64,000 nt of DNA from an uncultured Prevotella sp. (GTDB lineage: Bacteria; Bacteroidota; Bacteroidia; Bacteroidales; Bacteroidaceae): the NCBI GenBank assembly GCA_900554695.1, contig USHV01000008.1:17868-81867 (forward strand), written 5' to 3'. A model generated the notes under the pieces. It worked only from the letters and a program-made list of their open reading frames with translations, had not been told where the DNA came from and did not search any database. Positions 56,401 to 64,000 of this stretch are shown here, piece by piece (position 1 is the stretch's first letter; every line of letters starts with the position of its first letter). The translations under genes were made by a program, and so were the position numbers.

Positions 56401-57666
56401 CTCAATCCACCAGCGCCATGTAGGCATGATGCTCTGCACACCACTGTGATACCAGTCTTGTGAGCCCTGCTTCTCGCCTTCTACGAAACGATATTTACCA
56501 ACACCTACGCAGAAAGATGTCTCGAAAGGCATAGAGCTGATGACCGAACGCTCAAGCATACGGCCAGACAGTCCCGGCCAACCGGACTCAGCCACGTAAG
56601 AAGGATCGCCCTGCAGGTTGACCCACATCTGCTCCTCGTTCTTGAAAGTCTTGGTGATGGCATCATAAGCACGCTGTCCGTTGTCGTCCTTTGTGCCGAG
56701 GATGTTCTTCACATTGTCCTTCCAAATGCGCTCTTCCGGGCAGAACAGGTCGAGAGAACCTACGTGTCCGCTTGTAGGCATGGCGTTGTTGAGGGATGCT
56801 GCATATCCTGTGTGGCCTGAGCTTACCACCTGAACACCGGCATAAATCTTCGAGAAAGTCTCTGCCTCAGTACATCCGAGCTTGGAAGCATATCCGCGAT
56901 AGTCGCCGGTAGCGCCATACTCGAGGAACTGGGATGTGTTCTTGTGAGAAGTCAGGATTGTGTTATTAGGTGTCATGCTGGCGTTATACCACTGTATTTC
57001 CATCTGTGTGTCACCGTTTTCGTCGGCAATACGGTTGAATTCCTGAATGAATCCTACCCACTCAGAATTGGAGCCGCCACCGCTCTCTTCGTTTATGAAC
57101 CAGCCATCGAAGCCCATATACTTTGCTATCTCATAGAGTTTGATGGCATATATGTATTTTCCGTCTTCTCTTGAAAGCATCTGGCGAACCCACTCCTGCT
57201 TTCCTCCATAATAAGAAGGCGGGAAGAAAATCTGTCCGAGAGACTTCACACCGCTCTGGTGTGCGGCGTCTGTCGCTCCTGCTGGAGGCGGTATGATGAT
57301 ACCTTCACTGGCCGAACCTGCCCAGTAAACCAGCTTATCCATATACTGCCAGTAAGTGGGCTGATAGCCGAGGAAGTTGTTGTCGCCCTGCGACGGGCAC
57401 ATAGAACATGTCGGATACAAGATTGTGGCATTGCAAATCTGTCCCTCATAGAACTGATTTTTGTTTGCCTTCATGAGCTCCGGCTCCTTGAAACGTGCTG
57501 CCAAAGGAACCTTCGCACGGTTGAACTTGGCATCAGGATCGGTCTCGGGAGACCAGTTCTTGATGTCATCGGGATGCCAACAGCCACCATAAGGCTGCTG
57601 TGCGTTGACGCCTGTCGTCGCGAGAAGCGACAATAACGTCATGACAAGTAGTTTTTTGATCTTCAT
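53431..57666 (-). CDS. Secreted GH85 endo-beta-N-acetylglucosaminidase with FnIII, Ig-like, F5/8C and T9SS-type domains
   Basis: 1411 aa with a signal peptide (MKIKKLLVMTLLSLLATTGV). The catalytic GH85 barrel spans about residues 30-400, with N192 and E194 in GFDGWFINEESG acting in substrate-assisted cleavage; the WYNASM and YASKLG motifs follow. Then come a carbohydrate-binding jelly roll, an FnIII segment (IRLTWDYDYTADFDHFDIYT), a PKD/Ig-like unit, and a discoidin (F5/8 type C) domain (SADNWVIFDLEGAYRIYGFR). Further beta domains follow, and a tail ending IYTINGVKLNAPQRGINIIK is sorting-domain-like. The enzyme cuts the chitobiose core of high-mannose N-glycans, releasing the whole glycan from protein at the cell surface. 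It is the key enzyme of PUL 2. Confidence 0.93.
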   Translation of the reverse strand: MKIKKLLVMTLLSLLATTGVNAQQPYGGCWHPDDIKNWSPETDPDAKFNRAKVPLAARFKEPELMKANKNQFYEGQICNATILYPTCSMCPSQGDNNFLGYQPTYWQYMDKLVYWAGSASEGIIIPPPAGATDAAHQSGVKSLGQIFFPPSYYGGKQEWVRQMLSREDGKYIYAIKLYEIAKYMGFDGWFINEESGGGSNSEWVGFIQEFNRIADENGDTQMEIQWYNASMTPNNTILTSHKNTSQFLEYGATGDYRGYASKLGCTEAETFSKIYAGVQVVSSGHTGYAASLNNAMPTSGHVGSLDLFCPEERIWKDNVKNILGTKDDNGQRAYDAITKTFKNEEQMWVNLQGDPSYVAESGWPGLSGRMLERSVISSMPFETSFCVGVGKYRFVEGEKQGSQDWYHSGVQSIMPTWRWWIENKGNLTASIDWDDAYNFGSSIKITGTLTSGDHLMRLYKTMIPVSAGGTLRLVYKTNTAGSVEVKLATESKVDGEMVTLSNPTTSEKNGWTVAEYDLSSLNGKTVYMIALNLKAAADVNAYELSLGEMAMLPAGYAPAAVTISNLATTSVLGEEKGDIRLTWDYDYTADFDHFDIYTVTVDGTRVLVGQTRDEGFYIPTFVRNANDAYVNVEVVPVMKDMKQQSAQTLKVDYPAPTIPAVTFKLSKSYIKVGETATITANGTGKPTAWEWILPESLELVDGELTDNVITVKGLKSGRQTVTVKATNVVGTSETTQEVLDVMDDSEINEVYNVALKKTVVSYSGSTNESEVPSKIIDGVTYPSSTSDKWCNVSADNWVIFDLEGAYRIYGFRIYDANSGPESGCDQIRSYTIELSNDGEHWTTVVDEEDRESETIKTDYIAPFKARFVRLSPHVSGTLRIWEFEVYGKDDVNMTIDVSPADLTLNAGETQNLTVKYNLNGDERADEFTCKAVSSKGNVVIGEITENAAENTFTVPVTANKILGVDNVKITVNNGGSYKESTVNVTVDSEERPNVLAGTEATLRHYKEDYSFEAPYDEFKVNTLTDGNKTEEGCLAIETPSMYKQDFWSIFTAPEGKNWNLAKVKVYIPGNNKGVNDNDKEGIVNNEISIMMGNDLTRLTAVKTFSNLDEVSELEYVLPEYKSCKYLAIVCTLNPYFYPSLAEVEAYEQYEEAIPVNGPVAVSGWNYDVIAESTPSAQFTNGVLDDQGWVLYSSSVQSEGAIAGDDHIVTTANGTEFKLADYDQNNGLVLKSYGESKDLVFDEPANCEEIYFLVISANGQSTLNVVANYDDDTQSDMATYYPQDWWSSYPSGTEAVYGISRIITSGESGYQTDEIDDRYQFRLYEYTLPTDKSKKIKSVTFTSMKSGSYPTILGIAKKGYMVPTGIGSVESEAGVREISGIYTINGVKLNAPQRGINIIKYTDGTAKKVMVK

Positions 57667-57895
57667 AAATTAAAAGATTAATAACAAGTTAATATATTAT
57701 TATAGTTTCAGTTTTTAATCGCAGTCAGTAGCACCGTGAGATGCAAGGTCGGTTTTCAGTCTTTACATAATCATAACAACCCCGCAAAAGAAAATACTTA
57801 CCACAATCTTATATTTTTTCTATATTTATTTAAAAATATGGTTTTAATCCAGAATAGGCGTTATTTCTTCTGCTGAAAAGGGAACAATATGGGCA

Positions 57896-58328
57896 ACTTT
57901 CGATTTGTAACCGGATTTTGATTTTTCACTCTAAGTTTTCTGTCCTACCCCGAAAAATAAGCGCGTATTTGCGAACGGACTCTCCTTCGGACGCAAATAC
58001 GCGAAAAATAAGAGGTTTTTATAACCTGTTGATTATAAGCGATTTATATTTGAACGATATTGCCCTGCATTGCGATATTGCCCATTTCGGCTTGCGAAAT
58101 GGCCTGTTTCAGAGGCCGAAAAGCACCATATCGCACCCTAAAATGGGCTTTATCGCACCACGAAATGGGCAATATCGGAAAGCAGAATCCATTATTCCGG
58201 ACTATGATATAGGGTATATCAGAGGGCTGTATGGAGCGGGAAAGGCTTTATAACGTCCGATTTAACATTCCTTTACATCTCTTTCGCGAATTTATTTTGT
58301 CAAAATCGAGTCAAGAAAAATCGTAAGC
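57896..58328 (+). repeat. 433-bp dispersed intergenic repeat, copy F
   Basis: Same landmarks and offsets as copies A and E. The left hairpin CGCGTATTTGCG / CGCAAATACGCG is perfect with an 18-base loop. It lies inside PUL 2 between the SusD and GH85 genes, antisense to both. The stretch 57667-57895 is AT-rich leader of the GH85 gene without a recognised -7 box. Confidence 0.85.
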
Positions 58329-58390
58329 AAGCCCCGTCGGTTTTCCCTGAAAACGCGAATATCCGATATATGTAAGAAACGTAAGGGCAC

Positions 58391-58428
58391 AAAAAAAGGG
58401 ACTGACTTTCAAAACAAGCTCGTCCCTT
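58391..58428 (-). terminator. Terminator of susC/susD (PUL 2)
   Basis: AAGGGAC and GTCCCTT arms (about 58396-58402 and 58422-58428) with AG-rich inner pairing, followed by a T-run on the minus strand. It separates the SusCD pair from the GH85 gene. Confidence 0.75.
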
Positions 58429-58466
58429 CTACAATTAATAACACTAAAAAAACCGTACTATTACAA

Positions 58467-60338
58467 TTACTTCATTATTTTCGATAATGTTGAGCCGGTA
58501 GTTCTGAAGTTGTTGGGTTGTTGTCTGTTACCATTGGCATCGTTGGTATCGGCAACGTCCCACCACAACCTTGTGCCCTGAGTGTTGGCAGCCTGGAGCT
58601 CGCTGTGCTCGTTGAAATACTTGTTTGAGCTCTCGCTGTTAGGATAGAGCAGGCGCTTTATCATCTTTCCTTCAGGCACATCGCCACCGGAAACGTTGGT
58701 GAGCTGGTTGGCAAGAGCAGGATAGTCCGTGCGGCGGAAGTCTGCCCAGCCTTCGTTTCCGTTGGGGAATACAGCCATCCATTTCTGTGTTATGATGGCC
58801 TCGAGTATCTTTTCTTTGTCACCGCTGGCGAAAGTACCGTCGTTAAGCACCTTCAGGCCTTCGATATATGACTGTGCCGCGCTCGAGTCGATCTCGTAAT
58901 AATCCATTGATGCCTGCACTCCGGCACGGAAATAACCCTCGGCATCCATCGTGAGATCCTGTCCTGTCCATCCGCGCAGAGCAGCCTCAGCCTTGAGGAA
59001 AAGCGACTCTGAATAGCCGAGCCATACGGTAGGACGGGAGTAATTGAACCAATAATCCTTGTTCAGATTCTTCGAGGCAGGTTTCGGCTCGGTGCGGGTG
59101 ATACTGTAATTGAGCACACCCATGTCGATGTCGGGAGCCTGTGCGCCACGCTTACAGCCCACGAAGTCCTCGCGCAAGCTCTCTTCTCCGGCTGCTATTG
59201 ACGTGGAAGTCATCTTGGCACGATACCAGCACACGAGACATCTCGGGTCTATGGTCTTCTCCTCATAGCCTGTGCGGCCTGTCTTTATCTGATATTTTCC
59301 ACCGCCAGTACTGAGGTTTCTGTAGAACTGTTCGAGGTCCCACGACATCACACTCTCGCCTCCGTATGCCACAGAACACATGGCAAGAGCATTCTCGTCG
59401 CCTCCTGAATCGTTTCCACCCATCTCTATCGGCGCATACTTAGGCACGGTCTGCATGTTGTCAGCATTGCTCTGCATGAGTCCGTACTGGTTGTTGAGCG
59501 CGTTCTCTGCCTCCTGCTTTGCTCTCTCCGGAGCCACGTTAGAGATGCGCAGAGCCATGCGCAGACGCAATGTGTTGGCAAAGCGCAGCCACTTGTTCAC
59601 GTCGCCGAAGTAGCAGATGTCATCACTGTCTATTTTATATTGCGACGCATCGTTTGGATTGATGCTGTCAACTGCCTGCTCAAGCATTCTGAACATGGCG
59701 TCGTAAACCTCTTCCTGGGTGTCATACTTCACGTTGTTGGTCTCGGGGATACGTGCCTGGGCATACTCGCGGAACGGCATTGCACCGTATGTATCGGTAT
59801 TGGCGAGGGCGAGGAACACATAATATATACGTGTGATATAGAACATGTTCTTGTATTTTCCAGGATTGTCATTAAACTTGTAAGCCCTCAACAGCGTGCG
59901 GTATTCCGAGCTGCGCTCGTTGTAGAAATGTGCCCAGCGCTGTCCCGACCATCCGTCACCATAACTGTAGTCAGGCGTCTTGAGCGAGTGCTTCGGCTGG
60001 TTGTTTGCCACATATCCGGCATAGATGTCGTGGCTCAGGTTAGTTGTTATCTGATAATCGTTGTAATATCCCTGATAAAGGAAATTGCGGAATGTAGCCG
60101 GAGCGTCTGCCAGCGCAGTCTTGAGTGTGGCAGAGTCTTCCTTGCTGACGGTGAAGTCGATGTTCACGTCGGCATATTTCGTGTTGTCCTGTTCGGTATT
60201 GTCTATGTCACCTCCCGCGCCGGTGTTGTCCTCTATTTCATAAGGATTGTGGCTCATCTCGTCGAGATCATAACACGAGCTGACGGTGCAGGCCATGGTA
60301 AGTGCCAGGAATCCGTTGAATATTATTTTGCGTTTCAT
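58467..60338 (-). CDS. SusD/RagB-type glycan-binding lipoprotein (PUL 2)
   Basis: 623 aa. Lipobox VSSCYDLDE. It belongs to the SusD-like group with TRIYYVFLALANTDTYGAMP, KWLRFANTLRLRMALRIS, LFLKAEAALRGW and a late MAVFPNGNEGWADFRRTDYP. It is a surface glycan-binding lid for the SusC-type protein encoded 88 bases upstream. Presumed ligand: N-glycan released by GH85. Confidence 0.93.
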   Translation of the reverse strand: MKRKIIFNGFLALTMACTVSSCYDLDEMSHNPYEIEDNTGAGGDIDNTEQDNTKYADVNIDFTVSKEDSATLKTALADAPATFRNFLYQGYYNDYQITTNLSHDIYAGYVANNQPKHSLKTPDYSYGDGWSGQRWAHFYNERSSEYRTLLRAYKFNDNPGKYKNMFYITRIYYVFLALANTDTYGAMPFREYAQARIPETNNVKYDTQEEVYDAMFRMLEQAVDSINPNDASQYKIDSDDICYFGDVNKWLRFANTLRLRMALRISNVAPERAKQEAENALNNQYGLMQSNADNMQTVPKYAPIEMGGNDSGGDENALAMCSVAYGGESVMSWDLEQFYRNLSTGGGKYQIKTGRTGYEEKTIDPRCLVCWYRAKMTSTSIAAGEESLREDFVGCKRGAQAPDIDMGVLNYSITRTEPKPASKNLNKDYWFNYSRPTVWLGYSESLFLKAEAALRGWTGQDLTMDAEGYFRAGVQASMDYYEIDSSAAQSYIEGLKVLNDGTFASGDKEKILEAIITQKWMAVFPNGNEGWADFRRTDYPALANQLTNVSGGDVPEGKMIKRLLYPNSESSNKYFNEHSELQAANTQGTRLWWDVADTNDANGNRQQPNNFRTTGSTLSKIMK

Positions 60339-60426
60339 TGTTGTTTTAAATTTTAAGAATTGCTTTTTGCTTCTTTGTTATTTATGGATAATGTCCTTCT
60401 TTACAATCGTATGTCCGGTTACGGCA

Positions 60427-63400
60427 TCAGAATCCGAGATTTATTGAGAAACCGAATGTACGTGTGTAAGGCACAGCCATGTAGTCGAGAGCCTGTGAGA
60501 ACATTGTAGTGTCATATCCTCCGTCAGGATTGCCCGGTGTATGTTTCATCAGGAAGCACAGGTTGCGTGCCACGAACGAGAGTCTGAGCGATGTGAGCGG
60601 AGTGCGCTTGAGCACCGACTGCGGGAATGAGTAGCCTACTGACAGTTCCTTGAGCTTGATGTACGAAGCGTCGTGAACGAACTCCTCGGCATATCCTTTC
60701 TGCGATTTGTACAGACCGATGGTAGAATAATAAGACTGCGCACTTACAGGAATATCGTTAGGAGTGCCGTCTTCCTTCACGCCGGGAACTACGAGATAGT
60801 AATCCTTCACGCCGTTTATTTCCTTGAATTCGCCACGGTAAGCGGTGCGTTCAGACGTTCCGACAGCCGTAGCCATACCTTCTGACACTGAGACGATGTC
60901 GCCACCGAACTTCATGTCGAACATAGCCGTAATGTTGAAGCCTTTGTATGTGAACGACGGAGTGATGGACATGAGCAGGTCCGGCTGTATGTTTCCGATA
61001 GGATGATCAAGCAGATACTGCTCCAGATTGCCGTCGCCGTTCTCCGGTTGTGGCAGACCGTTTGAGCCGACAATGATGTTTCCCTTGTCGTCGCGCTTCA
61101 TAAGGTTGTTGGCATAGATGTCGCCGAGCTTTCCGCCGGCCACAGCACCTACCTTTACAGGCATGTTCGGGTCGCCGTTGAAATAAACTCTGTTCACGCC
61201 CTCAGCAAGTTCTTTCACTGTAGAACGGTTGTGAGCGATGTTCATTGTCAGGTCGAAGGTCATGTCCTTTGTCTTCACCGGTGTACCGTAAAGCATGAAT
61301 TCAACACCCGAGTTGGTTATCTTACCGGCGTTCACCCACTGCTGTGTCCATGGAGCGGAAGCATCAACGAGCATCGCCTGGTTCTTTGTGCTGTTATAAT
61401 AATAGGTGAAGTCGAATCCGAGACGGTTATCAAGGAACTTCATGTCGAGTCCTGCCTCATAAGAAGTCTTTATCTCCGGCTTCAGATCTCTGTTCATCAT
61501 GATAGTGTTTACAACCGGCTGACGGATTCCCATATCATAAGTGAACTTGCGCGTATTGTACAAGCTGTATGGCGACGGGTCCTTACCTACCTGTGCGGCA
61601 GACAGACGCAGCTTTGCGAATGTAATCCACGACGGCAGCGGTTTGTTGATTGAGCGCATGAAGTCTGAGAATACATAGCTAACGCTTGCCGACGGATAGA
61701 AGAACGAGTTGTTCTTTGCCGGAAGTGTGGATGACCAGTCATTACGTGCGGTGATGTCGAGTGAGAGATACTCATCGTAGGCGAGCTGTGCCGAACCGAA
61801 TACAGAATACATGGCACGTTCGTGTCCGTCGTTGTCGGCGGAAACCAGACGATAACCTGTATTGAATATCCAGTTGTCCTTATCGAGCATATCCTGCACT
61901 CCGACACTGAGCAATTCATAATTCAGATACATTATGTTTGCGCCGACGGTATATCCCAGACGCAGTTTCGGAGTGAGCTGATTGTCACCCATCAAGAGGA
62001 ACTGTATGTTCTGCTCGAAGTGGTTTTCCTCGCCACGCTGCATGTTATCGTTGGTCAGTGCCTCCTGCCAACTCTGGTCGGGAGTGCTTATGGCCTGGTC
62101 GCCCAGTCCGAGATCACTCGTCTGTATACGTGTACGGTAATAGTCGAATGAGTATTTTGCGTTGAACTTCAGCCAGTCTGTCAGGTTGAGGTTTGCAGAA
62201 TAGTAACCGAATGCTCTCCATCTCTCGTCAGAGTTCTGGAAGCGATGGCGTACATAGTAAGGGTTGGAATACTGCTGGTCCGGACCGAACCAGTTCTGAT
62301 GCAGACGGTCTGCCGATGTGTAATTGTTGGCAAGGTCGCTCAGTCTTACGTTACCAGGGATGAGCAGCAGCTGTGCCACCTCACCGTTAAGACCTGTATA
62401 AGGACGGTTCTTTGCCTTCATGTGAGAGAGCGAAATCTTACCGTCGAACGACAGATAGTCGTTTATCACTGTTCCGGCATTGAGGTCGGTGGTCAGCTTA
62501 TCGAGCGTCTCATCCTTGAAAAGACCGTTGTTGCCGTTGAATCCTACAGACACACGGAAGTGTGATTTCTCTGTTGTGTTGCCCAATGCCACTGTGTGGA
62601 ACTGTGAGAAACCGGTATTGAAGTAATCCTTCAGCTTGTCACCGTAATACTTATAAGGTATCATCTCACCAAGCCATGACGGTTCGAGATGACCGTCGAG
62701 TTCTCCACCGAATGAAAGTTCGCCTGTGATGGCTATCTTATTGCCATTTTCATCCTCTAGCGGAACAATTCTTCCGTTTGAGCCCTGACCATACTTTTTC
62801 TGCATCTTTATAGTCTCTGCAGCCTGGCTCCATGTGAAGTTTCCGCTGTATGTGACGCCGAATCCCTGCTTGTGAGAGCCCTTCTTTGTTGTCACGAGAA
62901 TCACACCGTTACCGGCACGTGAACCATAGAGCGCAGCAGCGTTAGGACCTTTGAGCACTGATATGGACTCGATGTCCTCAGGGTTGATGTCGAACGAAGT
63001 ACCGCCACGGTCGTATCCGCCGTATGCCGAAGCCTCCGATGTCTGGTCGTCGGTGAAAGGCACACCGTCAACAATCCACAAAGGCTGGTTGTTATCGGTG
63101 AGCGAAGAGTTACCACGGATGGTTATCTTGGTAGAACCTCCAAGTCCTGTGCTTGCCGTATTCATCTGCAATCCGGCCACCTTACCCTCGAGAGCGCCTG
63201 TGACAGACGGGTCGCCGGTGGTGTTGAGCGCGTCGCTCTTGATGTCCTGCACCGAATATCCGAGCATCTTCTTCTCACGCTTTATGCCGAGCGCTGTGAC
63301 AACCACCTCGTCGATCGACTGTGAGTCGAGCACCATCTTGGCATTCACCACTCCGCTCTTGTCGGCAGCCTGCTCCTGAGTCTTGTATCCGAGATATGTG

Positions 63401-63900
63401 AACTGAGCCACAGGATTCTCCGCATCAGTCATCACCGTGTAGTTGCCGTCAATGTCTGTCACGGCTCTGTCGGTGGTTCCTTTTATTGTTACACTCGCAC
63501 CAATCAGCGGTTCACCGTTCTCGTCGAGTATGCGTCCCGTGATTTTTCTTTTCGTCGTGTTGGTCTTTTTATGCTGCGGAGCCTGCTCACTACGCTTCAG
63601 ATATACCACCTTATCCTCCACCTTGAACGTCACGCCCTTGTCTTTGAGCAACTGAGTGAGGACCTTCTCGAGCGAAGCGTTTTTCACGTCGATGGCTTTC
63701 ACGCGCATATCAGCAAGTTCATCCTCATAGAAGAACTTGAATTTCGACTGTGCCTGGATTTTCTTTATAACCACACCCAGCGTGGTGTTCGGAGTATTCA
63801 GAGTGACCTGTGCGAACGCACCCTGCATGGGGGCCACGGCAAGCATGAGAGCCATGAAACCACGCGCCATCCTTTTACTCCACTGATTCTTGTTGTTCAT
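60427..63900 (-). CDS. SusC-type TonB-dependent transporter with STN domain (PUL 2)
   Basis: 1157 aa with a signal peptide (MARGFMALMLAVAPMQGAFA in the N-terminal 31). Residues about 32-105 are a secretin/TonB short N-terminal (STN) domain (TTLGVVIKKIQAQSKFKFFY). Next is a carboxypeptidase-like domain (TGRILDENGEPLIGASVTIK), a plug (ALEGKVAGLQM, LWIVDGVPFTDDQ, LKGPNAAALYGSRAGNG) and the barrel ending FGFSINLGF. The STN domain is the part that signals to an anti-sigma/ECF pair, so this locus is probably under sigma control. Only 100 bases of upstream sequence are in the window, and no FecR/sigma gene is seen there. Confidence 0.95.
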   Translation of the reverse strand: MNNKNQWSKRMARGFMALMLAVAPMQGAFAQVTLNTPNTTLGVVIKKIQAQSKFKFFYEDELADMRVKAIDVKNASLEKVLTQLLKDKGVTFKVEDKVVYLKRSEQAPQHKKTNTTKRKITGRILDENGEPLIGASVTIKGTTDRAVTDIDGNYTVMTDAENPVAQFTYLGYKTQEQAADKSGVVNAKMVLDSQSIDEVVVTALGIKREKKMLGYSVQDIKSDALNTTGDPSVTGALEGKVAGLQMNTASTGLGGSTKITIRGNSSLTDNNQPLWIVDGVPFTDDQTSEASAYGGYDRGGTSFDINPEDIESISVLKGPNAAALYGSRAGNGVILVTTKKGSHKQGFGVTYSGNFTWSQAAETIKMQKKYGQGSNGRIVPLEDENGNKIAITGELSFGGELDGHLEPSWLGEMIPYKYYGDKLKDYFNTGFSQFHTVALGNTTEKSHFRVSVGFNGNNGLFKDETLDKLTTDLNAGTVINDYLSFDGKISLSHMKAKNRPYTGLNGEVAQLLLIPGNVRLSDLANNYTSADRLHQNWFGPDQQYSNPYYVRHRFQNSDERWRAFGYYSANLNLTDWLKFNAKYSFDYYRTRIQTSDLGLGDQAISTPDQSWQEALTNDNMQRGEENHFEQNIQFLLMGDNQLTPKLRLGYTVGANIMYLNYELLSVGVQDMLDKDNWIFNTGYRLVSADNDGHERAMYSVFGSAQLAYDEYLSLDITARNDWSSTLPAKNNSFFYPSASVSYVFSDFMRSINKPLPSWITFAKLRLSAAQVGKDPSPYSLYNTRKFTYDMGIRQPVVNTIMMNRDLKPEIKTSYEAGLDMKFLDNRLGFDFTYYYNSTKNQAMLVDASAPWTQQWVNAGKITNSGVEFMLYGTPVKTKDMTFDLTMNIAHNRSTVKELAEGVNRVYFNGDPNMPVKVGAVAGGKLGDIYANNLMKRDDKGNIIVGSNGLPQPENGDGNLEQYLLDHPIGNIQPDLLMSITPSFTYKGFNITAMFDMKFGGDIVSVSEGMATAVGTSERTAYRGEFKEINGVKDYYLVVPGVKEDGTPNDIPVSAQSYYSTIGLYKSQKGYAEEFVHDASYIKLKELSVGYSFPQSVLKRTPLTSLRLSFVARNLCFLMKHTPGNPDGGYDTTMFSQALDYMAVPYTRTFGFSINLGF

Positions 63901-64000
63901 AAAAAATTGTTTAGTTATTTTTAGTTTTTAATTATCGGGATAAGAAGGGCAGAGTCAACCAGCGAGTGCAACATTACGAAATATTTTTGAAAAAGACCTC

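Overview
The window is a chromosomal stretch of a Bacteroidales bacterium, most like Prevotellaceae or a close relative. The evidence is two SusC/SusD pairs, a one-protein hybrid two-component regulator, several C-terminal tails of the type IX secretion kind, Bacteroidetes -7 boxes (TAnnTTTG) upstream of many genes, and the gene order topA-aroK-speA-argB. No phage, plasmid, insertion sequence or CRISPR array was seen.

Layout. 1-7.6 kb (+): the 3' part of an FG-GAP/GH43 secreted protein, a GH27 alpha-galactosidase and a thioredoxin-fold lipoprotein. 7.7-8.6 kb (-): a secreted alpha/beta-hydrolase. 8.7-10.5 kb (+): a Nudix hydrolase and a PI-PLC X-domain protein. 11.2 kb: a CAT-anticodon tRNA with its own promoter and terminator. 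11.5-18.2 kb (+): a DUF5686-like outer-membrane lipoprotein, then a Ca2+-type P-ATPase, ribF and a CPBP protease in one probable operon. 19.2-26.3 kb (-): housekeeping genes topA, aroK, speA and argB, then an ECF sigma factor and a short membrane anti-sigma-like partner.

27.6-44.1 kb (+) is polysaccharide utilisation locus 1: an ELWxTDGT-repeat secreted protein, SusC, SusD, a surface lipoprotein, a sialidase-fold/GH93-like enzyme with a CBM9-like module, a hybrid two-component sensor and a GH43 enzyme. GH43 plus a GH93-like propeller suggests an arabinan-type glycan (inference). 45.0-63.9 kb (-) is locus 2: SusC with an STN domain, SusD, a GH85 endo-beta-N-acetylglucosaminidase, a transglutaminase-like protein, an SGNH hydrolase, a GH92 alpha-mannosidase and a NagB/PIG-L fusion. 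GH85 plus GH92 points to high-mannose N-glycans. GH85 would release the glycan, SusC/D import it, GH92 trim mannose, and the last gene may act on GlcNAc or GlcN phosphate, although its NagB active site is degenerate.

The most unusual feature is a family of noncoding-looking intergenic repeats. Four copies of 432-433 bp are co-linear almost without indels, all in the same orientation, and two more copies are diverged. They are packed with inverted copies of a GCGAAATGGGCC-type word and a conserved hairpin. A second unexplained structure is a run of 22-bp units upstream of the ECF sigma gene.
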